NCBI GenBank assembly: GCA_016169945.1
Contig: JADLSH010000388.1
Location: 7,266,501 to 7,330,500, forward strand
DNA: 64,000 bases
From: Trachythela sp. YZ-2020
Taxonomy: Eukaryota; Cnidaria; Anthozoa; Malacalcyonacea; Clavulariidae
Direction of reading: 5' to 3'
The translations under genes were made by a program, and so were the position numbers. Below are positions 13,066 to 24,764 of this stretch, one piece after another. Under the pieces are notes generated by a model, which was given only the letters and a program-made list of their open reading frames with translations, was not told where the DNA came from and did not search any database. Every line of letters starts with the position of its first letter. Position 1 is the first letter of the stretch.

Positions 13066-13828
13066 GATGATGAAACACATCCATGCAGAAAATATATACC
13101 AGATATCGTGACGAAAAAATATGATCTAAGAACAGTAAATACTCTCCCACAATTTTTCTCACATACTAAAAGGCACAAACTCTCGTTTATCCCAAGAACA
13201 AATGCGTTATTATAATCTAAATTTTATACTCTTTTTGCTCTTAACATTTTTACTATATTTGTCATAATAAATTTTACTCAACTGCCAAATTTAACTTGTG
13301 GCAATTTTGGCAGTATATATATACACTGTATATAACATATACTATCAGGGACGTAGCCAGAACGTTCAAAGGGGGGGAGCCCTGGGGGGATTAAAGCAAG
13401 CCCGTAGCTGGCCCTCCATACTTAAGCTGACACTTTTCCATTTCACTTAGTATTCTTCCATTTTTCTTGTCGACGGGGGCGGGTTAAAAAAAATTTTCAC
13501 GGACAGTGTTCACTATTAAGTATGTTTTAACGTCCAAAACCTGAAAATTTTACGTATAAGCCAAAAGTTTGTGACCAAAAAACGTAAATTCTTTGGATTT
13601 AAAGTAGTCGTGCCAACATGTTGGGCATAAATCATGGTTTTGCAGTAAGTATTAGCACGAGATATAACCAAAGGGGGGGAGCCGCGGCTCCCAAGACTCC
13701 CCCCCTGCCTACGTCCCTGTATACTATACTTAACACAATGTACATATACTCGTATCAACTTTATAAACTGTAAATCCATTGTAATTTTATACTAAAGATG
13801 GATATCAATAAATTATTATTATTATTAA
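13066..13828 (+). mobile_element. 3' end of a non-LTR retrotransposon (LINE), 5'-truncated
   Basis: Inserted in repeat E copy 2 and ending in a short ATT/TTA-repeat tail (about 13805-13828). Its first ~140 bases translate to the kind of segment found at the extreme C-terminus of LINE reverse transcriptase proteins (LRTVNTLPQFF ... SFIPRTNALL, then stop). The rest is 3' UTR, itself interrupted by the element at 13346-13719. It is 5'-truncated and cannot be active. Confidence 0.6.
13346..13719. mobile_element. hAT-like MITE (8-bp duplication) nested in the LINE
   Basis: Termini CAGGGACGTAG inverted, flanked by TATACTAT on both sides (13338-13345 and 13720-13727). 374 bp with G-rich inner ends and no coding capacity. 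Ends starting CAGGG with an 8-bp duplication are the hAT signature. Confidence 0.85.
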
Positions 13829-14277
13829 TCAAAACAGAATCTCATATTCAAGTACTAAGCTATTCAGCCTATTCAATTTTCTATATCTTTCTTTCCTTTC
13901 ATTTATTAAAACGTTCCAATAGTTTCATGTATTTTTAGCCCTTTCTATTATCAAATAGGAGCGCGCGTGCAAACATTATGCTAAGAATTTTAGAAACAAT
14001 TTAACAATAATACGGAATCTAAATTTTAAAACATAAAATAATCTAAATCTAGCATTGTTTAAATATATTAAATTCTTCTTACCTTAAACTTTCCCTTGCT
14101 CTCATCAGTCATCAACAGAAGTACCTAAAAGTTGGTATCCGTGCCCAAAACTTTATTTGGGCACGGCACCTCTGACTTACGCGACAAAAATCGGCACCGG
14201 TGCCCAACTTCTAAGGGTACCGTTCCCAAAACGCTTGTCGTGTAAATCGGCCTTGACCGCCGTTTAGCGAGTTAGAC

Positions 14278-15400
14278 CACAGGCGGCCCAATCTTGGGTA
14301 GAGTTGTATTTATAGTATACTATATAAAGATTGTATTATGGTAAAAATATGTGATGAAAATATATATTTAAATAAAATTTACTTGCCTAACTTGTTGTTT
14401 GTGTTCTCCTTTTATCCCTACTTTGTTGAGCTATGAATTCATTGAAAGTTTTTGCTTGATGCCTGCGGTCGACGCCGAATACTTAATAGGAGTTAAAGGC
14501 TACAGCCCCGGATCCGTCGAGACAAACATGCCAATACGAATATTCTCCCTCTTAAATTGCTTTATTCTCCAAGAAAATTCGCCAGCATGTAGCACAAACA
14601 CCGATCTTTTCATATATAACAATACTTTAACATCTCGGGCAATTTTTAAACCAATTTTTGATCAATAGAAATCAAAATCCCCACTCTGTTGAACTGACAA
14701 CGACCGAAAATGGACACATCGGCAGCTTGGCCACCTGGCCTCCTCTACCGTTGAGAATTGCAGGGGGTGCGATGCCAATCAGCACACAGCATGAAAATAC
14801 CAAACATATATTTCCGGTTACAGCCAGCTAATCACGACCGCACTTGCGATTGTTTACATTTTTCAAAATCTGATATTCAAAAAGACTATATCAAGATGTT
14901 GTCGTCGCACCCCCTGCAAATCTCAACGGTAGAGCAGGCCAGGTGGCCAAGCTGACGATGTGTCCATTTTCGGTCGTTGTCAGTTCAACAGAGTGGATAT
15001 TTTGATTTCTATTGATCAAAAATTGGTTTAAAAATTGCCCGATGTTAAAGTATCGTTATATATGAAAAGATCGGTGTTTGTGCTACATGCTGGCGAATTA
15101 TCTTGGAGAATAAAGCAATTTAAGAGGGAGAATATTCGTATTGGCATGTTTGTCTCGACAGATCCGGGGCTGCGAATAATTAGCCTTTAACTCCTATTAA
15201 GTATTCGGCGTCGACCGCAGGCATCAAGCAAAAACTTTCGATGAATTCATAGCTCAACAAAGTAGGGATAAAAGGAGAACACAAACAACAAGTTAGGCAA
15301 GTAAATTTTATTTAAAATATATATTTTCATCACATATTTTTACCATAATACAATCTTTATATAGTATACTATAAATACTGAATTGATTGGGCCGCCTGTG
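14278..15400. mobile_element. 1.1-kb fold-back element with CACAG ends and 7-bp duplication
   Basis: Termini CACAGGCGGCCCAAT inverted, flanked by GTTAGAC (14271-14277 and 15401-15407). Nearly the whole element is two inverted arms of about 490 bp around a ~110-bp centre (about 14775-14890). The related uninterrupted site is at about 6043-6066 (GCGAGTTCGACAGTCTCT). The apparent 89-aa and 65-aa open frames lie in the arms and are not supported as genes. The element at 54497-55427 has the same CACAG...CTGTG ends and 7-bp duplication. Confidence 0.8.
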
Positions 15401-15407
15401 GTTAGAC

Positions 15408-16538
15408 AGACTCTAGGAACTCGTATTAAAATATTATTAATACCCTTTATTATATTATTGTAGAAATAATATGGATATATTCAGGGTTTCATTAGAAGCC
15501 GGCAACCAGCGATTTCCGCCGGCTACTTTCAACATCACCGCCGGCTACTTTCAACATCACCGCCGGCTACTTCGTATCGCGTATTAAAATTTTTAGTTTT
15601 AATAGAAAGTTTTAAATTAGTGTATTTTGATAGAAATTACAATATCAAATACGTGGTCAATTCAAACCATTCTATTTTGTCTTGAAAGCGTTTATCACAA
15701 GTGTGAAGATTATTTAGTGTTTTAAAATTGTCTTGTTATTCATGTACGATGACAATTTTTTCGCCTGTCCGCCATCTTGAAACAGTTGTCATCAGACGAT
15801 TCTGAGATAGTTGAAGACAAGATAATTGTCAGATGGTCTTCACGAGGGTCTTCATACAATATATACTTATAGTCTTAGAAATCTAATTCTTTAGGAAAGT
15901 GACTTACTTGTAAACTCTTGGTTTAAACAGTAGATATATGGAACTTTTACACACTATACAACCACTACTTCGTTGACGACACAGCAATCTATAAAGCAGG
16001 AAATTGCATAATAAATTACCGTTGTTCAAAGCTGAAGGAAACTTTTAAGGTGAATGCGTAAGAGAGTTTTAGTACTAAATTCCATTTCGGCGGACGCAAA
16101 GGAGACCCTAACAAGTAACGAAACCCGGTGACTAGTTACTGGCGCTAAACAGAAGCCATTCGACTTCGCCACATTTACTATGACGATTGACGAAGCGAAG
16201 ACTCTTCGTCGTAGACATAACTAGTTATAGTATATAGCAGTAGTGATAACAAATGAATAAATGTACAGAATTTAGTGTCTGTGTTTAGTGAGTCCGCGGT
16301 CTCTGGTTTCAGAAATAACAACAGTATGCTTGTATACAGAACGTGAAAATCTGAATGTGGCCTGTGGCCTTCGTTTACTGCTATATAATGAAAATACAAA
16401 ATACATAAACTTACATCATTCAGTAATTTGAAGCCCAGTTTCATGCACACAAACGGCCTGACGCGTATTCAAAAGCAAAACGTTGAAAATCACATTCGCA
16501 TTTGTTGCTATTTAAACTTGCTTACAAAGCACAATTTT
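15408..16538. repeat. Repeat block R2, reverse copy; includes CCGGC-rich short repeats
   Basis: About 15745-16480 is the reverse complement of the sequence flanking the CACTA element (39380-39957 joined to 48461-48630). It gives the uninterrupted target: the reverse strand reads GAGTTTACAAGTAAGTCAC straight through. At 15497-15575, short direct repeats of CGCCGGCTACTTTCAACATC occur. No gene. Confidence 0.6.
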
Positions 16539-16931
16539 TAGTGGTGGGCGATATATCGAAAAAATATCGATAACTTCGATATTTGCAAGTATCGTATCGG
16601 TTCGATAATTTCGATACTTGTCACGTGTTACGAAATTTTGAGTTTTAGTCACTGAACTCTTGCATAACCGGACTGCGATTAACAGGGGGACTCATGAGGA
16701 GCAATTGGTAGGGGGAGGGTTAATGGACATTTTTGAACAGAAGCTTACCATTTATGTATATACTTGAGTTGAAAAATATCATTTGAGTTGAATTTACTAT
16801 ATTGAAATTTCGGTATACATTCATATACAATTTTGAGTATCGGTATCGAATATCGTATCGAAACAGTGGTATCGAGGCAAAAGTAACCGGTATCGTATCG
16901 AAGTCAAAATTCCCAGTATCGCCCACCACTA
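16539..16931. mobile_element. hAT-like MITE, TAGTGGTGGGCG ends
   Basis: Termini TAGTGGTGGGCGATA inverted, with ACAATTTT on both sides (16531-16538 and 16932-16939), an exact 8-bp duplication. Internally it is full of ATCGATA/TATCGAT motifs. 393 bp, non-coding. Confidence 0.85.
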
Positions 16932-16968
16932 ACAATTTTGTCGCAGTTTCATGATTGTTCATGAGCAT

Positions 16969-17671
16969 CAGGGTTTCCACTTTCAAGGAAATGTCCTTTT
17001 TCAAGGAAATTCTGACCCCAAAAAGGAATTTTCAAGGATGGAAAAAATTTAAGGAAATTCAAGGAAATCAAAGGAAATATTGTCAAAAGTCTGTAAACAG
17101 AGTTGTAAACAGTAAAAATATATTTTTGGGCATATTTGGCAGCAATTTTTTATCTTTAGACAATTTAAGAACATTATTACATGAAGTATTATAGTGTTTC
17201 CTTGGCTCATACCAGTATCACACGGCCCGGGGCCCCGGCACCTTAGCAAAATGCCAACATGTCTGAAATCAAACATGTCGCATGGTCTAGCAATATGAAT
17301 AAGTCATGAAGCGATCTCTTGCTGTTGATGAAGGTCAGACATCAGAGTCAGACGGCTTCGAATCTGACCTTTCCAATCAAGATGAACCAACCTTACCAAC
17401 GACCGCAACAGTCACATTGTCACAAATTGAATTGACAAATGTCAAAATTCATTACAGCAATATTTCACTGTTTCAATGCCTTTGAAATTAGCACTATAAC
17501 ACTAAACAGTCTAAAGATAAGTTAGTAGGGCTTTGGTAGGGCTGTAAGCAGTAAAATAACTAAAAGTCTTCTCAAGGAAATTTCAAGGAAATTTTATTCC
17601 ATGGTCAAGGAAATCTAAGGAAATTTTGACACGAAAGTAAGGAATTTCAAAACTAAATAGTGGAAGCACTG
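16969..17671. mobile_element. hAT-like element with 8-bp duplication and a possible exon
   Basis: Flanked by ATGAGCAT (16961-16968 and 17672-17679). Ends CAGGGTTTCCACTTT and, inverted, CAGTGCTTCCACTATTT. 703 bp, rich in CAAGGAAATT repeats near both ends. An open frame from the ATG at 17306 (MKRSLAVDEGQTSESD...) of about 60 residues could be the first exon of the parent transposase; no catalytic part remains. Confidence 0.75.
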
Positions 17672-17679
17672 ATGAGCAT

Positions 17680-18205
17680 ATTAATCAGAGCATAATTACC
17701 GTAAATGCTCGTTTTACGGTTTTAGCGCCGCGGCGCTTATTAAATTTTTCTGATCCTAAGTGCGGCGCCATCGGGAGCGGCGTTTATTAAATAATTTTCG
17801 ACTAAAGGATTTGCTCGGTCCTCTGAAAGTATCTATTGAAGCTCTATTATCTACTGAAACTACTATGCATAAAGTCGTTTCTATACCTACAATCCTGGAC
17901 ACAACTTGTTAATACAATTCCAAGGTGCGTCTGTCAGAGTATAAATTGTACTATAATTTATGTATCTGACCTTGAATATCCCCCTTCCCCCTAGACAATG
18001 TTGTTATGTCGCGTTTTAACTCTGGGGATAATAATAGCAACATTGGAGAAGGGGGCGAAAGCCTAATGAAGTTAGTCGAATGTGTGTTCCGGAAAATTTA
18101 AGCAATTGTATCAACTGTTATGTCCACGATTGTCTGTGATACATTGCAGTTTTCGAAGTGACACGCAATCAGTTACCGATAATCTTATTAAGGTCCATTT
18201 TACAC
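17680..18205. other. No gene seen; GC-rich repeat fragment at 17720-17790
   Basis: Contains a short inverted GCGGCGCTTATTAAA-type motif near 17725-17795, likely an old MITE, then ordinary AT-rich sequence up to the start of the tandem duplication. Confidence 0.4.
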
Positions 18206-18799
18206 AGACCACTAAGCTTTCAAATGATGCTAACCTATTTTTAATGTTTAAGCAAAGGCAATGTTGATAAAGACTATATATGTGAATTTGACAAAATATT
18301 GCTCACGAGCGTCTTTAGTGCAAGACTGCAAGTACATGCGTATGCAGTACATAAACCTAAAGGTTAAAAATACATGTGTTTTGCGGTTAATTGGGATGCT
18401 TTGTAAATATAAAGTGAACATAAATCGCAGTTTGGGGCGAATAAGACCTACTGCATGGTATCCAGTGACGCCGAACGGTTAACCACAGTTAACTCACGGT
18501 TAACCATAAGCAATAATGAGAAATTTTGACTTTGTTGCGATAAATGTGCCTGCATCTTAGCATATTGTGCTGTTTCTAAGTACTCGTACACACGAATTAA
18601 ACGTCTTATAACTAGACCCATGTGCAATATCAAACCAAATTTTATTACCACGCGGTAAAATTGCTAAACTTGCTAAGAAATCGTGTATGATAAAAGAGTT
18701 TTAAAATCTCTTCGATCAAGTATATATATAAAGTATACCGGCTTCCGCTTAAACATTTGCTGCGGTTTGAAGTTGCGCTCTCCTCATTTTTACGAGGTT

Positions 18800-18958
18800 C
18801 ATGTAGTATAGCTATATAAAGAGGAGCCAACGTGTTACCTCCATGCAGTCGTTGTTTTGCCGGTTTAGGTAATTCGTTAGACAATGTGTAAAATGGAAGA
18901 CAACGGAGCAACTAGTGCTACAGAAAGTCAGATGGCTGTTGACTTCCTCAGAATATGA
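18800..18958 (+). pseudogene. Promoter and first codons of a DED-CHY-RING paralog, truncated (unit 1)
   Basis: About 18800-18935 aligns with about 57175-57320 of gene 2: a TAGCTATATAAAG motif (a good TATA box; gene 2 has TAGCTATATGGAA), GTTTAGGTAATTCGTTAGAC, then an ATG at 18893. The frame gives MEDNGATSATESQ, against MEENGATSTTASQ in gene 2, then diverges and stops at 18956-18958 after 21 residues. The fragment carries regulatory sequence and the start but no DED, zinc finger or RING. Whether it is transcribed cannot be told. Confidence 0.75.
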
Positions 18959-19628
18959 AACCAGGCATGAAGACCTCGTGACACATTCGTGTCAAAACAT
19001 CCGAGTATTGCCATGGGCTACGAAATTTTGACCTATTTCCAGGCAATCATCTGATTATTTCAAATACTTTGACCATGACTTTGACCGCCTTTGTGGTTGC
19101 TTAAACGAATGATCCCTTAAGGTAAAGGGTAAAAACAAAAGTATGCTCAACCTGTTTCCCAGGGTTTCACCTCCGTCACCTCTTGCTTGTTAGCTATAAG
19201 CAAAGAAGGAAAACATGCCAAGACAGATTCAACATTAACCAATAATCTGTTTTTCTTTTCTGACCTTGACCTTGACCTTCCGGCATATAACTTCTCCTGT
19301 GGAGCGCAGGATCAAATGAGGAATATTTACTTAGGCTTTAAATTTGATCCATGTTTCAACACGCTATTTTGATATCGAAAACCTTTCATCATTTACTTGC
19401 CAGTTTTAAGCAGTACCATTATGAGAGCAAGACGTTTTTCGTTTGTTCGTTTTGTATCTTTGAAAAATGAAATTTGATGCCTACATGTACACGTATAATT
19501 ACTAAAGGGCAAGGTTGTCCAGTATTTTCACTCAAGTTTACAGACTTGTTTTGTGAACGAACTCACCAAATTTACTTGTCATTACCATACAATCACACAA
19601 TCGCCAACCGTGATATTTATAACCAAAT

Positions 19629-20400
19629 ATGAGTGGTTTTAGACCGAATTTGGCAACTATTAAACGACACTGTCACAAGACTGGATCCTGCCAAGAATAT
19701 TTTTCCGATACTGAACGCGACGATTTCCCAATGGTTTTTTCAGACGACGAAGAAGGTAAAGTTAAAAATCTTGACAGTGGCGTAACTTTGTGCTGAATGA
19801 CCCCGGCTTAATTTGAAGAGGGCATTCAAACGGGGGCTACGCCAAGAACATATAAAATTTCCTGAAATACTTCAACTTCGCCACTTTGTCATCCTTGCTC
19901 AGGGGGGCCCCTAATTGACCTGGGCCCCTGGCTGGAGCCAGGCGTCGCCCAAAGGCGTTACGCCACTGAATCTTGATGATCATTTTATCACTTTATACTT
20001 TAATTGAAGTTGAAAATATTTTTACTGACCTTATATAATCCAATATTAATTGTATTTTAAAATCTACATTTATGCGAATACTGAATTTAGCAATCTGCAT
20101 AAACACTTAACTTGTATACTTAGTGCGCAACGATTGAATATAATTTTTTCATAAAATGCGTCAATTTAAGAACTTCTAGAAATTTAGTAAAGATTTTTGC
20201 CCTCTTTCGAGAGCTAAATGGTGATACTGGTATCAGTTACACCTTTGCCGTGATAATTGTACATTATGCTTTTATAATGAGCACTTGACAGAAAACCACG
20301 CTGAAAACGAGCTAGAGAAATTACGAGCTGGAATCCCGATATGGGGGTATTTGACCAGATCTTCCTGGCTTTATTGTGTCAATGCTTTGTGGCAACTGTG
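19629..20400 (+). CDS. Possible small two-exon reading frame of unknown function
   Basis: Exon 1 from the ATG at 19629 to 19754 encodes MSGFRPNLATIKRHCHK... rich in acidic residues at its end (FSDDEE), with a GTAAAG donor. Joining it to an acceptor at 20290-20291 continues the frame (ENHAENELEKLRAGIPIWGY...) to a TGA at about 20400, some 78 residues in all. I recognise no family; it may be the first exons of a transposon protein. In the second unit (exon start 25619) 7 extra bases shift the frame, so only this copy is open. Splicing is inferred from GT/AG sites only. A hAT MITE sits in the intron. Confidence 0.3.
19775..19968. mobile_element. hAT-like MITE, CAGTGGCGTAAC ends
   Basis: 194 bp with inverted CAGTGGCGTAAC termini and the 8-bp duplication AATCTTGA (19767-19774 and 19969-19976). 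The same insertion is at 25787-25970, so it predates the tandem duplication. Confidence 0.85.
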
Positions 20401-20531
20401 ATTAAACGCGTGCCATAATGCCATTGCGTCACTGCTGTATCAGGTCCCTGGCGACTGTCATCATTTACGTGGGACGACCAGTGGGGACGACAGTTTTTAA
20501 TTTGCCTTCATTATTCGGCTATCTTTAAAAC

Positions 20532-20620
20532 AGGGAACGGGGAATGGGAACGGGGAATGGGGAATGGGGAATGGGAACGGGGAATGGGAACGGGGAATGG
20601 GAACGGAAGTGGGAACGGTA
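20532..20620 (+). repeat. G-rich minisatellite, copy 1
   Basis: Repeats of GGGAACGGGGAATG-type units. The GGG/GGGG runs spaced by 3-4 bases could form G-quadruplexes. Copies at about 24038-24108 and 26524-26602 differ in unit number, so the array length has changed since duplication. Confidence 0.8.
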
Positions 20621-20689
20621 ATTAATACAGCTGTGTTTAATTAGTATAGGAAATAGCACGGTTCGAGAAGTATTAATGAAAAATTGCAC

Positions 20690-22180
20690 GCATGAGGACG
20701 AGGGTCCTCAAATATCTAAAATGAAAGCATGTCTTGAAAATGTATCACCAACTCAAATAATTTCCAGCCTGCAATATATAGTTTGATATCTGTTTTCGAT
20801 ATCAATTAAATTCAAATAACGTTTTATACTGTTTCTTTCACAAATATTTTACAGCACATTTTTCAATTTGGGTAAATTTTATGGTTTTATCCAAAAGAGT
20901 CCGTTTGAACTGGCTTCAGCGGTTAAGACAGGACTGGTCTTATAAACTATTAAATACTATACTTACACGAATACTCTAAAGATCTATTCCCTGATAGTTT
21001 TCTTGACGATTGACCACTTACACTAGTTGTTCGGTGCTGTTGTGTTTGATCGTTTAACAAACTTTAGCAAATAATCACTCCTTCGCATTATATACAGGGA
21101 AAGCGATATCAAAATATAGATATTGAAACCTAAGTTTAGAGATATGTTACTGTTGACATATAATTATATAAATCCCTCACATTTTGAGCAGCTACTGTAG
21201 TTGACTGAATAAGCTGAAGGGAATATATTACACAGTTGTTGACGATCAGTGAAGTGCTGATATATAGCATGTTCGTGAAATATGTGAAGTATTACAGAGC
21301 AAGTCATTCTATATGAATCCCTCTGAACAAAGTTATACATGTATTACATGAAAACCTGTGACATTGTTGCTTTATTGCCACATTAAGTTTGGTTTGTATG
21401 AAATTGCAAGAATCACAAGAGATGATTGTTGGGACTTTTCCTATCACATTTTAGAGATAGGCTAATTGCAAATTTTTGTAGTTGGTGTGATTTATGATAC
21501 TTGCAACTTCTGCTATGTAATAGAAACTGGGATTTAGTAAATTTGGCCCACAAATATGAACAGTAGCGATATTCAATAACGGGGATATATATAATTATTA
21601 AGTTCAGACTACAGTGTATACCCACCCCCTAACCAACCGGTCCCCACGCTAAAATTTCCCCCTCCCAAAATAAATTCCATGCTCAACACGTTATTTCTTG
21701 ATGACACCAAAGCCCCTGCGTAAGAATTGGGGGATACCCGATCATAATGAAAAACTGTCGACGAAAGGGCTACTTTTTGAACACAAGAAACAACTGTATT
21801 ATTTATAGCTTTTTTACCTTTTTCTCTTCAAAACAGCTTCGTACTTTCAAAGTTGATACGTTTATCAGTCAGATGTGGCTATAGTACACTAATAAATGTA
21901 CAATTGGTTAGCTTTCTTTTTCATTTTATTATTATGCACACGAATACACGTAGTAGGCGAGCAGCTTTTGGTTATAATTCCATGACACGCAATCACGAAT
22001 ATTTCTCTTTGATCTTGACCCCAATCCCGACACATCTTTTCCATCATCCATGGGCGGATAACGCGGATTGGGCGGAGAGAGGCTGAGCCAGCATGTACCA
22101 GCAGTTTCAATCAGCAGTTTCACAAATTAAATTACATCGGATACTCCAGGAGTTTCCAGGAGTAGAATAATAATATAGAA
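20690..22180. repeat. Inverted E-repeat fragment and non-coding remainder of unit 1
   Basis: About 20700-20945 is the reverse complement of 10743-10985; 20945-21060 matches 8050-8200 inverted. The rest (21061-22180) recurs at 27040-28920. A 70-aa minus-strand open frame at 21413-21625 is kept in both copies, but only because the copies are nearly identical. No gene is supported. Confidence 0.55.
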
Positions 22181-23820
22181 GGGGCAACTGTGTAACATAA
22201 CACCAAACTCACTAGTTCATTTATATCAGTGTCATATATCAACGCTAAAGCCCCCAGAAAAAAATTCAAAAAATGACCCCCATCGTTCAAACTGGTTTAA
22301 ATAAAGTTAAACAATCGCGCGACAAAATTGTGCTTATGTGAGCAAGAAATGTGAATGTGATTTTTATGGTATAACATAAGTTTTGTGTTTTGAATACGCG
22401 TTGGGCCGCTTGTGTGCATGAAACTGGACTTTACTGAATGATGTAAGTTTATGCATTTTGTGGCGAACCGTACCTAAGTGAGTATATAATTGTATTATTA
22501 TTAAATAATGTAATGGCGCGCGCGCACTTGCGCAAGACTGTAGTCTTCAAGGCCGAGACACCGGACGCGATTCGATTTTCACTGACCGATAACTTTGATC
22601 CTGGTTTAAGTTTTCCAAATATTTAGAAGCGCTATAATAATTTGAGTTATTTGGTCTACATATCTTTCAAAATTTCCTTCATTGGCTGTTTTATTAACTT
22701 TCAAAAACTGAACAATCGCGCCGCGTTGTCGAATCGCGTCCGGTGTAAATTAACCAAGCAGTTAGATAGATATTTAATAAATTTCTCCCTAAGATTTTCA
22801 CTTTCTGTATATACAAGTATAAATGCTCATTAATACACCCACGCATGAAACTGTATTAAATACCGAACAACAGCAACCGCCAAGAAGTGTGTTTGGTCGT
22901 TCGGCTTCCATCACAAATGCAAGTCTTGTGTGGCTCGTCTTTACGTGTATACAGAAGCTACGAAACTTTATAATGCTATATATTTTGTCCTAAACTATAT
23001 ATTTTGTCTTCCTTGTCGATATAAAAATTCCTTCATTCTTTGGTATTGATAGATAGATAGTTTTAATGAACTTTAACCTTGCAGCCTTAAAAATCGGCTG
23101 AATTATGTGAAGTTTTACAATGTGATTTACAGATATAATTAATCTAAAAAACTATATTACATTGGATTTCGTCCGACGAACTTTCTGACGAAGACAAAGG
23201 ATCTTCACATTGTCTTACTACAGGCTACCAGCGAACTATGACGAAGGGTTTTCGCTTCGTCCTCCTATAAATTATGGCGAAGGGTCTTCACTTTGCGCCA
23301 GTTACCCTTCAACCATGCCATGGTCATTGGGGTCTTCGTTGCGTCCAACTATATACTAATTCTGACCATGTTCTGACTTTGCGTCTTTTAATAGTACTAA
23401 CTCTCTTAGGCATCAGGGCATTCGCTTCAACCTGTGCTTCAACCTACTTAGACTAAGGTCAAAGCTGAAGGAACTCTTATACAACTTAAGAAGCTATAAT
23501 ATAAACCTTTAAGCAAATATAATTATGCATGTTTTTTCATTGTATTGTGAAACAAAAGTTAACATTGTGCGTCATATATCTTCCGTTCATTTCTTCTGAT
23601 TCTTGGTATAGTTAAATAATTATGTATATATGCAAATTTTCTAAGACTAAATAAAGACAACGTGTCATTTGTTGTGTAATTTCCTGTTTTACTTAGACGT
23701 AGCAACGAAGCAGTGCCAGTGGTTGTATTTCTAGTTCTAAACGTCCCAAATCTGCTGTTTAAATCAAGAGTTTACGTGGCTCTGGGTACGAGATTGTGAA
23801 TTTACAAGTAAGTCACTATA
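22181..23820 (+). repeat. Repeat block R1, copy B
   Basis: Reverse complement of 6240-7992 and parallel to 33519-35120. It includes the single ~200-bp ACACCGGACGCGATTCG element (about 22557-22745) and the CTTCGTCCTCCTATAAATTA region with repeated CGAAG/CTTCG motifs. Short stretches at 23046-23160 are not in copy C, suggesting a small insertion. Confidence 0.65.
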
Positions 23821-24120
23821 AACCACGCTGAAAACGAGCTAGAGAAATTACGAGCTGGAATCCCGATATGGGGGTATTTGACCAGATCTTCCTGGCTTTA
23901 TTGTGTCACTGTGATTAAACGCGTGCCATTGCGTCACTGCTGTATCAGGTCCCTGGCGACTGTCATCATTTACGTGGGACGACCAGTGGGGACGACAGTT
24001 TTTAATTTGCCTTCATTATTCGACTATCTTTAAAACAGGGAACGGGGAATGGGAACGGGGAATGGGGAGCGGGGAATGGGAACGGGGACGGAAGTGGGAA
24101 CGGTAATTAATACAGCTGTG
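23821..24120 (+). repeat. Junction copy of the 20292-20640 segment, with G-rich minisatellite
   Basis: Starts AAACCACGCTGAAAACGAGC, as at 20293 and 26298, and runs through a shorter G-rich array (24038-24108). It marks the breakpoint between the two duplication units. Confidence 0.7.
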
Positions 24121-24764
24121 TAATTAAGGACAGACCACTAAAGCTTTCAAATGATGCTAACCTTTAAGTTTTTTAACTATTTTTAATGTTTAAGCAAAGG
24201 CAATGCTGATAAAGACTATATATGGGAATTTGACAAAATATTGCTCACGAGCGTCTTTAGTGCAAGTACATGCGTATGCAGTACATCAACCTAAAGGTTA
24301 AAAATACTTTGTAAGAAATGTATCAGGATTTAATACATGTGTTTTGCGGTTAATTGGGATGCTTTGTAAATATAAAGTGAACACAAATCGCAGTTTGGGG
24401 CGAATAAGAACTACTGCATGGTATCCAGTGACGCCGAACGGTTAACCACAGTTAACTCACGGTTAACCATAAGCAATAATGAGAAATTTTGACTTTGTTG
24501 CGATAAATGTGCCTGCATCTTAGCATATTGTGCTGTTTCTAAGTACTCGTACACACGAATTAAACGTCAGATAACTAGACCCATGTGCAATATCAAACCA
24601 AGTTTTATCACCACACTGTAAAATTGCTAAACTTGCTAAGAAATCGTGTATGATAAAAGAGTTTTAAAATCTCTTCGATCAAGTATATATATAAAGTATA
24701 CCGGCTGCCGCTTAAACATTGGCTGCGGTTTGAAGTTGCGCTCTCCTCATTTTTACGAGGTTCA

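Larger units (their letters stand above)
12043..14107 (+). repeat. Direct repeat E, copy 2, split by a LINE fragment
   Basis: The same sequence as 10025-11304, with extra DNA from about 13066 to 13828. The sequence before the break ends GCGAGCAATC and resumes ATCAAAACAGAATCTC, whereas copy 1 reads straight through (GCGACCAATCAAAACAG). Confidence 0.7.
18206..23820 (+). repeat. Large tandem duplication, unit 1 (~5.6 kb)
   Basis: Runs parallel to 24131-35120 at high identity: promoter/start fragment of a DED ligase paralog, a small exon, a hAT MITE, G-rich minisatellite, E-repeat fragment, then R1 copy B. A third copy of the 20292-20640 segment sits at the junction (23821-24120), so the duplication broke in that segment. 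Unit 1 lacks the three insertions found in unit 2 (at about 27785, 28211 and 28965). Confidence 0.75.

Noticed and set aside
12534..13178. Overlapping minus-strand frames of 77-103 residues in the E repeat and LINE region
   Set aside because: Not kept open in the other copies of the same repeat (10.4-11.0, 20.7-20.9 kb), no recognisable domain.
14399..14955. Open frames of 89 and 65 residues
   Set aside because: They lie in the arms and centre of a fold-back element and are disrupted in the opposite arm.
18645..18911. 88-residue minus-strand frame, nearly identical at 24608-24874
   Set aside because: Antisense to the ligase promoter fragment. Conserved only because the two duplication units are near-identical; no splice sites or known motif.
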